18,519 nucleotides of DNA from assembly GCA_002480735.1 (NCBI GenBank), contig DLCS01000165.1, positions 19,591 to 38,109 on the forward strand. The letters run 5' to 3'. The notes under the pieces were generated by a model. It searched no databases, was not told the origin of the DNA, and worked only from the letters and a program-made list of their open reading frames with translations. Shown here piece by piece: positions 1 to 6,854 of this stretch (position 1 is the first letter of the stretch; each line of letters begins with the position of its first letter). The position numbers were made by a program, and so were the translations under genes. The DNA comes from Bacillaceae bacterium UBA7792 (lineage in GTDB: Bacteria; Bacillota; Bacilli; Bacillales; Cytobacillaceae).

Positions 1-222
1 AAGTCCTTCTGTCGAAGTACTCTTGCCTGATATTTATGTCTTGAATGCAAAATCGGAAAAGTTATTCTGTTGGTACAGCGTACAGTATTAGGTTAGTTGC
101 AAATACCATATATTGGATATTTTTTGTTTCAATCTTTCTATAATATATAAATTATGGAAATTTATAGCATAATAGTAAGATTTAATATTTGTCGGAATGT
201 ATCATAAATTGTTGAAACTCGC

Positions 223-251
223 TTGAAATATTAGGAACTTGTATCTATAAT
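223..251 (+). promoter_or_regulatory. Sigma-A-type promoter upstream of a short terminated transcript
   Basis: The -35 TTGAAA (223-228) and the perfect -10 TATAAT (246-251) are separated by exactly 17 bases. The expected start is near 258. No protein gene of reasonable size begins between here and the terminator at 382-414, so the likely product is a short RNA or a leader. This is seen directly in sequence; activity is inferred. Confidence 0.55.
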
Positions 252-257
252 CTCTAA

Positions 258-414
258 ATGTTTAGTAATTTGACCTAAAAAATGGATTTGAAGTTAGAAA
301 TGAACAGGTCAAAAGATGCGGTGAAATGTAATAAGGATTAACACTATACCAAATTTTTAATCATTCTAGTCAGAACCATTTGGCTATTTCACGGTGTCGG
401 AAATAGTCTTTTTT
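258..414 (+). ncRNA. Candidate small RNA or attenuated leader
   Basis: This is a stretch of about 157 bases between a good sigma-A promoter and a strong intrinsic terminator. The longest reading frame with an ATG is 12 codons (300-338) and has no good ribosome site. Internally, TTTGACCT (269-276) pairs perfectly with AGGTCAAA (306-313). GTGAAAT (321-327) is complementary to ATTTCAC (386-392), which overlaps the 5' arm of the terminator, so two exclusive folds can be drawn. I do not recognise a known riboswitch consensus. It could be an independent small RNA, or a leader controlling the DNA-binding gene at 501. Confidence 0.35.
382..414 (+). terminator. Rho-independent terminator
   Basis: GGCTATTTC (382-390) pairs with GAAATAGTC (400-408), nine pairs including one G-U, around a nine-base loop. 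Six T residues follow (409-414). It lies 87 bases before the next gene and about 290 bases after any possible upstream coding tail, so it fits the short transcript starting near 258. Confidence 0.75.
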
Positions 415-500
415 ATAATTAAGATAAATAGAAAATGCAATGTTTTAAAACAGTAAAAAAGAGAGGTCTTTATTAAATCAACTAAAGGCATAGAGAACTT

Positions 501-1112
501 TTGAAAGGTGTAGAAGGAGGAACATGGGAAAAAGTGAGAAGGGAATGGCGCAAAGATGAAATAAATTACTTAAAAGAATGTATAGGATTCCAGAAAATCA
601 CAACAATCGCTAAAAACTTGGATCGTTCTTACGAATCTGTAAGACTGAAGATGAATCGGTTGGGAATATCGAATACAAAAGCACAAACAGGTTTTGTGAC
701 AATGGGGGAATTAGCCAAAATTTTAAAAATAGAAAGAAACACTATCAGAGGTTGGGCTAAGAATCATGGTCTACCGTGTATGAAAAGAGTAGTAAGGAGA
801 TCAAAAAGTTTCTATTTTATAGATCCGATAGATTTTTGGAATTGGGCCGAGATGCATAAGGAAAAGATCCAGTTTAGCAATATTAATTCTCAAGTATTAT
901 TGCCTGAACCCGAGTGGGTAGATCATGAACGTAAAAAGGAAAGAGACAACCATATCATTAAAAAGAAAAATTATAAATATTGGACAACAGGAGAAGATCA
1001 GAGGCTTTTGGAATTGCGTAAAAATGGACTGACTTTTAAGGAGATTGGGGTAAGAATGAATCGGAGTTCACATAGTGTGGCTGGGCGATATAAAAGAATT
1101 ACATATAGATAA
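501..1112 (+). CDS. Three-domain DNA-binding protein (SANT/Myb-like, MerR/AlpA-like HTH, SANT/Myb-like)
   Basis: A 203-residue basic protein with three apparent DNA-binding modules. Residues 15-56 look like a Myb/SANT helix triplet (W16, then the recognition-helix-like SYESVRLKMNRLGI). Residues 65-122 resemble a MerR/excisionase winged helix (MGELAKILKIERNTIRGWAK, then a basic wing). Residues 159-203 are a second Myb/SANT repeat (YWTTGEDQRLLELR, then SSHSVAGRYKRI). Such proteins are common as phage- or element-associated regulators in Bacillus; no specific homologue is recognised. The start is uncertain. TTG at 501 has only a weak upstream site, while a clear AGGAGG (515-520) lies inside the frame and could serve GTG at 534 (13-base spacing). 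An ATG at 524 is out of frame. The gene stands alone, downstream of the 382-414 terminator. Confidence 0.75.
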   Translation: MKGVEGGTWEKVRREWRKDEINYLKECIGFQKITTIAKNLDRSYESVRLKMNRLGISNTKAQTGFVTMGELAKILKIERNTIRGWAKNHGLPCMKRVVRRSKSFYFIDPIDFWNWAEMHKEKIQFSNINSQVLLPEPEWVDHERKKERDNHIIKKKNYKYWTTGEDQRLLELRKNGLTFKEIGVRMNRSSHSVAGRYKRITYR

Positions 1113-1219
1113 GTGATGGGATCTACAGATTAAAGGCTCATCTAATCAATTAATATTTATATTATGTATTTACATAGAAAGAAGGGTGTAAAATAGGAGC
1201 ATTTAACATCATACAACTA

Positions 1220-1906
1220 ATGAAAGATAAATTACTATATAGCGAGTATCAGCCTCTTATGGATTCGAGTAATGATGCCATTTTTGCATATGAGGCGTTA
1301 ATGAGATCAACACCACGAATTAATCCTCTCGCAATGATTGATGACGCCAGGAATAGAGGGGTTTTGTATGAACTTGACACAGAATGCATTACCAATGCAA
1401 TACAAGCATACCCTCATTCTTATCTAAAAAATCATTACTTATTTCTTAATATTTTCCCCTCAACTATTATTCACGAACAATTTGAGAATTTTATAACTGA
1501 CCTGCTTCTTAAGTTTCCTAATATGAAAGAGATGGTTGTATTCGAAATTAATGAAACGCATATTGAAGAAAATATATGGGGGCAGTTCGTCTTTTTGAAA
1601 CGATTAGCTTTCTTAAAATCCCTTGGGTTTCGTATTGCTTTTGATGATTTGTCTGTAAATAGAGCTTCGTTAAAAAAAATGGAGTTATTATCTCCTGACT
1701 TTGTAAAATTAGACCCTGCAAAATCAAAAGATCTTTCTGACTCAATTGATAAGCAAGAGTTAATCTTGCTCTTCTTAGAATTTACACATGAAAAAATGAA
1801 ATTGGTTTTAGAAGGAATTGAAACCAGGGCAGATTTGCTGGCAGCTAAGAAATTGGGAGTCCCTCTGCTTCAAGGTTATTACATTTCTAAGCCCCAACGT
1901 TTATAG
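1220..1906 (+). CDS. EAL-domain protein (c-di-GMP phosphodiesterase or binder)
   Basis: A 228-residue stand-alone EAL domain with no GGDEF, PAS or membrane segment, expected in the cytoplasm to hydrolyse or bind cyclic-di-GMP. The catalytic set is visible: EAL at 25-27 with R29, N77 (LFLNIFP), E109 (FEINE), D142-D143, K163 (VKLD), E198 (LEGIET) and Q218 (QGYY). Loop 6, normally DDFGTGYSSL, reads DDLSVNRASL, so the glycines used for loop closure and metal-site geometry are absent; activity may be reduced. The start is not secure: the nearest AGGAG (1195-1199) is about 20 bases before the ATG, and no better in-frame ATG, GTG or TTG exists after the stop at 1175. The chemoreceptor gene follows closely on the same strand (56 bases to its ATG) and is probably co-transcribed. 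Confidence 0.85.
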   Translation: MKDKLLYSEYQPLMDSSNDAIFAYEALMRSTPRINPLAMIDDARNRGVLYELDTECITNAIQAYPHSYLKNHYLFLNIFPSTIIHEQFENFITDLLLKFPNMKEMVVFEINETHIEENIWGQFVFLKRLAFLKSLGFRIAFDDLSVNRASLKKMELLSPDFVKLDPAKSKDLSDSIDKQELILLFLEFTHEKMKLVLEGIETRADLLAAKKLGVPLLQGYYISKPQRL

Positions 1907-1962
1907 CTGAATTGTGAGTTTCTTTGATCAATAAAACGGAAAATTGGAAAGAGGTCCTTTTG

Positions 1963-3930
1963 ATGAAAAATCTTTTTAGGAATATTAAGACAAAATTAAT
2001 ACTAGCCTTTTCTTTCATATTAATTGTTCCTTCTATTAGTATTGGGATCATTGCAACGATAACTGCTAAAAATACGGTTGAGAATGAGGTCTTGGCTGGG
2101 ATAGGCGAGAATATTGACCTATTAAATCTCACTATTGATAATACGATAGAGTCCAAAATTCATGATATTGAGGTCACATCAGAAAATATTACAGCGCAAA
2201 TGTACGAAGGGGAAAGCAGCCCTAAGGTACGTGAAATATTTAAACAATATGCACAACTGCACCCAGAGATTCAGGGGATTTTTGTTGGAACAGAAGAGGG
2301 GTTATTCATACAAGAGCCTCATAAAGATATGCCAGAAGACTTTGATCCGAGAAAAAGAGACTGGTATAAAAATGCAATGGAGAAGAAAGGTGAAGTGATT
2401 ATATCGGATCCTTATGTTTCTGCTGGAACAGACGATATGGTTGTAGCCATTTCTAAAATTACGAAAGATGGTTCAGGAGTTGTATCTGTCAATATTAGTC
2501 TGAGCTATTTACAAGAGTTGACGAATCAAGTGAAGGTTGGTGAAAAGGGGTACGCCCTTATTCTGGATAAGAATAAAGCATATATTTCTCACCCTACAAA
2601 TGAGGTTGGGAGCATAGCCTCCGAAAGTTTTTACGATAAAATGTATGAACAAGAAAAAGGCCAGTTTATTTATGATATAGACGGCGAAAAGAAAAATATG
2701 CGCTTTGTAACCAATGAAACAACGGGGTGGAAAATAGGAGGGAACCTATATTCATCTGAGATTAATAATGCAACTGCACCCATTATGAAAAAAACAGCCT
2801 TTATCATCGCAATGGCTTTACTTATTGGAGCATTAATAATTGTCTTCATTACAAGATCTATTTTAAAACCGATTAAAGATCTAAAAGAAAAAGCGATTAC
2901 GGTTAGTAAAGGAGATTTAACAGAGCAAATTGAGGTTAAATCGAGAGATGAAATTGGCCAATTGGGATTAGCCTTTAATGAGATGCAAAAGAGCCTAAGT
3001 GTATTGGTTCGTGAAGTGGAACATCATGCTAATCAAGTTGCAGCTTCTGCTGAAGAACTAACCGCAAGTGCTGACCAAACAGCCAGCGCTACGGAACAAG
3101 TATCAGCTTCCATTCAAGAGGTGGCGAGCAGTGCAGAAAAACAAACAGAAGGTGTGGAGAAAAATGCTCACGTCTTAGGGGAAGTTTCTGAGGGGATAGC
3201 CTTAATTGCCCATCATTCACTTGAGGTTTCGGATCTTGCTAAGCAAACAACGATGCAAGCAGAAGTTGGCGAACAAGCTGTGACAATGACAGTTAACCAA
3301 ATGAATTCTATTCAGAATTCCGTCGCGGAATCGAATACTATGATTAAATCCTTGTACGAGCGTTCCAAAGAAGTAAGGACTATTTTGGCAGTAATTACAG
3401 ATATTGCAGACCAAACCAATCTCCTAGCTTTAAACGCAGCAATAGAAGCTGCAAGGGCTGGCGAGCATGGGAAGGGATTTGCTGTCGTTGCCGATGAAGT
3501 GAGGAAGCTTGCTGAACAGTCTCAAATTTCAGCCCAGAAGATTCATGAAATCGTTCAAGGAATTCAAGAGGATACAGAAAGATCTGTTCAAGTGATGGCA
3601 CGTGTTACCGACGATGTTCAAGAAGGAGTAGAAATATCTCATGAAGCGATAGAAAAATTTAATCAAATTCTTCAGAGTACAAAAGAAGTTACGCCACAAA
3701 TGGAGGAAATCTCATCAACTGCCCAACAGATGTCGGCAGCGCTTCAAGAGGTCTCTACAACTGCAAATGAATTGTCTTTAATTGCACAAGGAAATGCTTC
3801 AACATCGGAAGAAGTGGCAGCCTCTACAGAGGAACAGTTAGCATCGATGGAGGAGATTTCTGCTTCAGCGAAATCCCTTTCCTCCATGGCGGAGGAACTA
3901 AATGTTTTAATTTCTAAGTTCAAGTACTGA
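1963..3930 (+). CDS. Methyl-accepting chemotaxis protein (dCache sensor, HAMP, signalling domain)
   Basis: A 655-residue membrane chemoreceptor of the McpA/McpB/TlpA type. Order: short cytoplasmic start, membrane segment about 13-35, extracellular dCache domain about 40-275, second membrane segment about 278-303, HAMP about 304-357, then a long coiled-coil signalling domain. The CheA/CheW-binding hairpin tip is intact ([21 protein letters not shown], followed by [16 protein letters not shown]). The dCache carries the RDWY element (about 132-135) and DPYV of amino-acid-sensing receptors, but Asn (about 177) occupies the place where the late conserved Asp usually sits. No CheR-docking pentapeptide is visible at the C-terminus. 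The ATG at 1963 is chosen over an upstream TTG (1924) because AAAGAGGT lies just before it and the basic [11 protein letters not shown] start precedes the membrane segment. Likely in an operon with the EAL gene. Confidence 0.93.
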   Translation: MKNLFRNIKTKLILAFSFILIVPSISIGIIATITAKNTVENEVLAGIGENIDLLNLTIDNTIESKIHDIEVTSENITAQMYEGESSPKVREIFKQYAQLHPEIQGIFVGTEEGLFIQEPHKDMPEDFDPRKRDWYKNAMEKKGEVIISDPYVSAGTDDMVVAISKITKDGSGVVSVNISLSYLQELTNQVKVGEKGYALILDKNKAYISHPTNEVGSIASESFYDKMYEQEKGQFIYDIDGEKKNMRFVTNETTGWKIGGNLYSSEINNATAPIMKKTAFIIAMALLIGALIIVFITRSILKPIKDLKEKAITVSKGDLTEQIEVKSRDEIGQLGLAFNEMQKSLSVLVREVEHHANQVAASAEELTASADQTASATEQVSASIQEVASSAEKQTEGVEKNAHVLGEVSEGIALIAHHSLEVSDLAKQTTMQAEVGEQAVTMTVNQMNSIQNSVAESNTMIKSLYERSKEVRTILAVITDIADQTNLLALNAAIEAARAGEHGKGFAVVADEVRKLAEQSQISAQKIHEIVQGIQEDTERSVQVMARVTDDVQEGVEISHEAIEKFNQILQSTKEVTPQMEEISSTAQQMSAALQEVSTTANELSLIAQGNASTSEEVAASTEEQLASMEEISASAKSLSSMAEELNVLISKFKY

Positions 3931-4022
3931 ACTATATAGATTTTGATAAAGCTCGATTACAATTCGAATTGTCTGACTACCGACATCTTTTTGTTATTTC
4001 TGTTTCGGAAAACGATAAAAAT

Positions 4023-4053
4023 AAGACCCTCGATTTAGCATAATCAGGGTCTT
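4023..4053 (-). terminator. Intrinsic terminator of the LysE-family gene
   Basis: AAGACCCT (4023-4030) and AGGGTCTT (4046-4053) form a perfect eight-base stem. Read on the minus strand, the hairpin is followed by ATTTTTATCG, a T-rich tail. It lies 19 bases past the minus-strand stop codon. On the plus strand the T-run is poor, so it is mainly a minus-strand terminator. Confidence 0.65.
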
Positions 4054-4071
4054 CTCTTATGAATACAAAAA

Positions 4072-4704
4072 TTAATTATAGGATTTTTCTAGGGCTAGTT
4101 TGATACCAAAACCAATTAGGATGGTACCTGTGATGCCTTCAATCATATTTTGTGCCTTAGGTTTTTTCATAAAAGTGCTAATTTGATTAATTAAAGAGAC
4201 ATAAAATAAAAACCATATGGCAGTTAGTACAGTATAGGTGATCCCCATTATTAGAAATGGTATTAAAGCATTACTTCCAGAGTCCACGAATTGAGGCAGA
4301 AAGGTTAAGAAAAAGACAGCAACTTTGGGGTTTAAGATATTCGTCAGGAACCCTTGTTTTAAACAAGATGTATGTTTAAACTGGCTTTTTGTGTTTAGAT
4401 CCATCGTTGCGACTGCTTCCTTTTTCCTCAAGGACCATAATGTTTTAACACCTAGATAAATTAAATAAATTGCACCCACATATTTAAAAATAGAAAATAA
4501 TAACGCCGATTTCACAATGATGGCTGATAGGCCTAACACAGCAGCAGAAGTATGGATAAGAAGGGCACAACAAGTCCCGAAAGCGGTCTTAAGACCACCA
4601 CTTCGCCCAACGGTGAGCGTATTTTTTGTAATAATGGCTGTATCGGGACCAGGCAAAATAATCAGTAAAATACACATAAGAACAAACAGATAGAAATTCT
4701 CCAT
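4072..4704 (-). CDS. LysE/RhtB-family amino-acid exporter
   Basis: A 210-residue integral membrane protein with about six hydrophobic segments. The N-terminal LPGPD motif (about residues 17-21) followed by a glycine-rich stretch, and the NPKVAVFFLTFLPQF motif around the middle, are signatures of the LysE/RhtB (threonine/homoserine/lysine efflux) superfamily. These carriers export amino acids or derivatives across the cytoplasmic membrane; the substrate cannot be assigned from sequence. AGGAAGGTGG lies a few bases before the ATG on the minus strand, fixing the start. It is a single-gene unit with its own downstream terminator and is divergent from the MazEF module. Confidence 0.9.
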   Translation of the reverse strand: MENFYLFVLMCILLIILPGPDTAIITKNTLTVGRSGGLKTAFGTCCALLIHTSAAVLGLSAIIVKSALLFSIFKYVGAIYLIYLGVKTLWSLRKKEAVATMDLNTKSQFKHTSCLKQGFLTNILNPKVAVFFLTFLPQFVDSGSNALIPFLIMGITYTVLTAIWFLFYVSLINQISTFMKKPKAQNMIEGITGTILIGFGIKLALEKSYN

Positions 4705-4910
4705 GTTCCACCTTCCTAACCTAGGTCATTTCATAACAACAGGTTTGTTTTCTTGAAAAATACAATATGAAAACATCCTTTAAACTGTAATTCTTACAAT
4801 GTATTATAAATAAGTCAGATTATTAATTAAATAGAAACTTTTATTTGTGGGAAGGTCAACCTTTGTTTTTCTCATTTTCTTCCTATTTCTAGGAATCATG
4901 ATTTCATCGC

Positions 4911-4933
4911 TTGTATATACTGAGTATATACAA
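4911..4933 (+). promoter_or_regulatory. Perfect palindrome, probable MazE/MazEF operator
   Basis: The ten-base arms TTGTATATAC (4911-4920) and GTATATACAA (4924-4933) are perfect reverse complements around a TGA spacer. The site lies 20 bases before the first antitoxin ATG and includes a possible -10 (TATACT, 4916-4921). MazE-type antitoxins commonly bind such palindromes to autorepress; that role is inferred here. Confidence 0.6.
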
Positions 4934-4953
4934 AAAAGTTTGGAGGAAGTAGA

Positions 4954-5235
4954 ATGGATATAAACAAAGAAAATGAGGTGGATTTTATGACAGTAGCGAC
5001 TACAGTTCAAAAGTGGGGAAACAGTCTTGGAGTAAGGATTCCAAAGGATATGGCGGAACGAATTAAGATTCAACAAGGATCTGAGATAGATTTAGTTGAA
5101 CAAGAAGGGAAAATAATTTTAATGCCTAAGAAACCGCAAATAAAATATTCGTTAGAGGATCTTCTTGCACAATGTAATCCGGAAAATCGCCATGAGGAAA
5201 TTGATTTTGGAGTAGAAGGGAAGGAACTCATCTAA
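4954..5235 (+). CDS. mazE: MazE-type antitoxin (AbrB/SpoVT fold)
   Basis: A protein of 93 residues, or 82 from the internal start. The segment VATTVQKWGNSLGVRIPKDMAERI is the swapped-hairpin AbrB/MazE DNA-binding domain typical of MazE/PemI antitoxins; the acidic C-terminal part should wrap and inhibit the toxin. Two in-frame ATGs each have a good ribosome site: 4954 (TGGAGGAAG before it) and 4987 (GAGGTGG at 4975-4981). Most family members begin at the equivalent of 4987, so the first 11 residues may be an added extension or an alternative product. The stop codon overlaps the toxin ATG by one base (TAATG), implying translational coupling. A perfect palindrome upstream suggests autoregulation. 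Confidence 0.88.
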   Translation: MDINKENEVDFMTVATTVQKWGNSLGVRIPKDMAERIKIQQGSEIDLVEQEGKIILMPKKPQIKYSLEDLLAQCNPENRHEEIDFGVEGKELI

Positions 5236-5561
5236 TGGCAGCACCGGAACGTGGCGATCTTGTTTATATCAATTTCAATCCGCAAGCAGGACACGAACAA
5301 GTAGGAAAAAAGCCAGGCATTGTCTTGTCTCCAAAATCGTTCAACGAGGTAACGGGCTTTGTTTCTATATGTCCAATTACCAATACTGTCAGAGGTTGGG
5401 GTTATGAGGTGCAACTCCCTGAAGATCTGGTTTTTCAAGGTGTTATATTGACAGATCAAGTAAAAAACTTGGACTGGAAAGTGCATAAACTGGAAATAAA
5501 AGGACAAGCTCCTCAAGAAACAGTAGAGGACTGTTTGGCCAAGATTCATACTTTTTTATAA
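5235..5561 (+). CDS. mazF: MazF/PemK-family endoribonuclease toxin
   Basis: A 108-residue protein with the MazF/PemK beta-barrel signature: GDLVYINFNP, then GHEQVGKKPGIVLSP, then CPITNT (T49), and GVILTDQVKNLDW near the C-terminal half. These toxins cut single-stranded RNA at short specific sequences. It looks closer to the E. coli MazF/ChpB branch than to B. subtilis EndoA. The residue preceding the conserved Pro of the RP motif, a catalytic Arg in E. coli and B. subtilis MazF, is Lys (K26) here; Thr49 is kept. Activity may therefore be retained, altered or lost. The gene starts on the last base of the antitoxin stop codon. No clear terminator was found after it. Confidence 0.9.
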   Translation: MAAPERGDLVYINFNPQAGHEQVGKKPGIVLSPKSFNEVTGFVSICPITNTVRGWGYEVQLPEDLVFQGVILTDQVKNLDWKVHKLEIKGQAPQETVEDCLAKIHTFL

Positions 5562-5693
5562 TGGATTTTCCCCTTTAGGCCTCGTCAAAAACCCTGGGCC
5601 ATGAACTGATTAAAAATAATTCAGGAAGAAAACAACCATTCAAGGAAGAAACGATATTTTCTTCTCCAATTCCCTCGCCTGGTGCGTTCCGCC

Positions 5694-6641
5694 TTATCTA
5701 AAAGTCCTCACAGCCTCCAAACACAAACTCCAAATTTTCTCCTGGTTCTCTTTTTGAGCTACATACTTAGGATAGAAGCTATTTCTTGTCAATTGTTTTA
5801 CTTGCATAAGTGGGCTGGGATTATCGACTCCTCTAGTCATGATTTCCTTCTTGTCATTAATGAGCTTTCCTGTAATGTTCCGATATTCCTCTGATGTACA
5901 CATATGGTAGTAGATGTCGGCCATTTTTTCTGCAGGAGGGAAGAAGAGGTTTTGGATTCTTGCGATTATTCGCCATCCAGCCGTTACTTTTTGGAGGGTT
6001 TCTTTAGACATCTTCGCACCATTTATTTGGAGTGCATTGACCTTAATACCCTGTTCCTTATATTCCTCTGCCATTTTAAAAGTAAGCATAACAAGGGCGG
6101 CCTTGGATTGACAGTACATGTCATAGACACTGAATCCTTTTGTATCTTCCATTTCTCCGATTAAGCGGTCAAAATCAATTTTTCGTTTCGGATCAAAAAA
6201 ATGTTTCACAATATTGCTAGAGGCATGAAGGATTCTCGCATCCTCGGACTTTTTCAAGTGCTCCAGCAATAATTCAGTCATGAAAAATGGCCCGAATGTA
6301 TTTGTGGCAAAGGTAAGTTCAATATTGTCAGGACTCAGACGGTATTTCGAACCATGATTAAAATAAGCGGCATTATGTATCAAAATGTCCAATCTTTCAA
6401 ACCTTTCCTTGAATTCAGAGCAGAATTTCCAGATGGATGCAAAAGAACCCACATCGAGCTCCATTAGCTCAACCTTGCCGTTTTTGGATTCCTCTAAAAT
6501 TTGCTGTTGAACAGGCCTACTTTTTTCAAGGTTGCGGCATGCCATAATGACTGTATGTCCCCCTTTTGCAAACAGGTGGGCAGCCGCCTTCCCAATTCCC
6601 GAATTCGCCCCGGTGATGATCACAATCTTCCCTTGTCCCAT
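5694..6641 (-). CDS. Short-chain dehydrogenase/reductase (SDR), retinol-dehydrogenase-like
   Basis: A 315-residue NAD(P)-dependent oxidoreductase. The cofactor-binding TGANSGIG motif is at residues 10-17, LDV at 62-64, the NAA variant of NNAG at 90-92, the catalytic Ser region (HASSN) about 139-143, and the catalytic YCQSK (Y176, K180). The long C-terminal extension is like the RDH/WWOX-type branch of extended SDRs, which reduce or oxidise lipophilic carbonyls or alcohols; the real substrate is unknown. On the minus strand, AAAGGGG sits about ten bases before the ATG. It is an isolated gene, convergent with mazF and divergent from tcyP. Confidence 0.88.
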   Translation of the reverse strand: MGQGKIVIITGANSGIGKAAAHLFAKGGHTVIMACRNLEKSRPVQQQILEESKNGKVELMELDVGSFASIWKFCSEFKERFERLDILIHNAAYFNHGSKYRLSPDNIELTFATNTFGPFFMTELLLEHLKKSEDARILHASSNIVKHFFDPKRKIDFDRLIGEMEDTKGFSVYDMYCQSKAALVMLTFKMAEEYKEQGIKVNALQINGAKMSKETLQKVTAGWRIIARIQNLFFPPAEKMADIYYHMCTSEEYRNITGKLINDKKEIMTRGVDNPSPLMQVKQLTRNSFYPKYVAQKENQEKIWSLCLEAVRTFR

Positions 6642-6754
6642 CTATTCTTTTCCCCTTTCTCCCACTGAAAAGCATTCGAACCAAATATCTTTTCTTCTAT
6701 TCTATCAAACACGAAAGAAATCACGAATACATCTATGGAAATTTTAATTCATAC

Positions 6755-6783
6755 TTTACCAATTGGTTTTCTTGTATTATAGT
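6755..6783 (+). promoter_or_regulatory. Promoter of tcyP with a palindrome over the -35
   Basis: TTTACC (6755-6760) and TATAGT (6778-6783) are separated by 17 bases. A perfect palindrome, ACCAATTGGT (6758-6767), overlaps the -35. In B. subtilis tcyP is repressed by CymR during sulfur sufficiency; the palindrome is a candidate site for such a repressor, but I cannot confirm a match to the CymR consensus by eye. Confidence 0.45.
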
Positions 6784-6854
6784 ATAGATACATCTGCTTT
6801 TAATTGAGCAGAGATCACGACTATTAATTTAATTCAACTTAAGGAGGGGCTATC

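Noticed and set aside
2..91. Open frame of 29 codons ending TAG at 89-91, possible tail of an upstream gene
   Set aside because: Too short, enters from the window edge, no recognisable motif; cannot be told from chance.
4803..4808. Minus-strand TATAAT as promoter of the LysE-family gene
   Set aside because: No acceptable -35 at 16-18 bases.
5232..5549. 105-codon minus-strand frame over mazF
   Set aside because: Shadow of the toxin gene.
5623..5662. GAAGAAAA / TTTTCTTC inverted repeat after mazF
   Set aside because: A/T-rich stem with a large loop and no T-run; weak as a terminator.
5904..6164. Plus-strand frames inside the SDR gene
   Set aside because: Antisense shadows of a clear SDR with intact motifs; no ribosome site or family resemblance.
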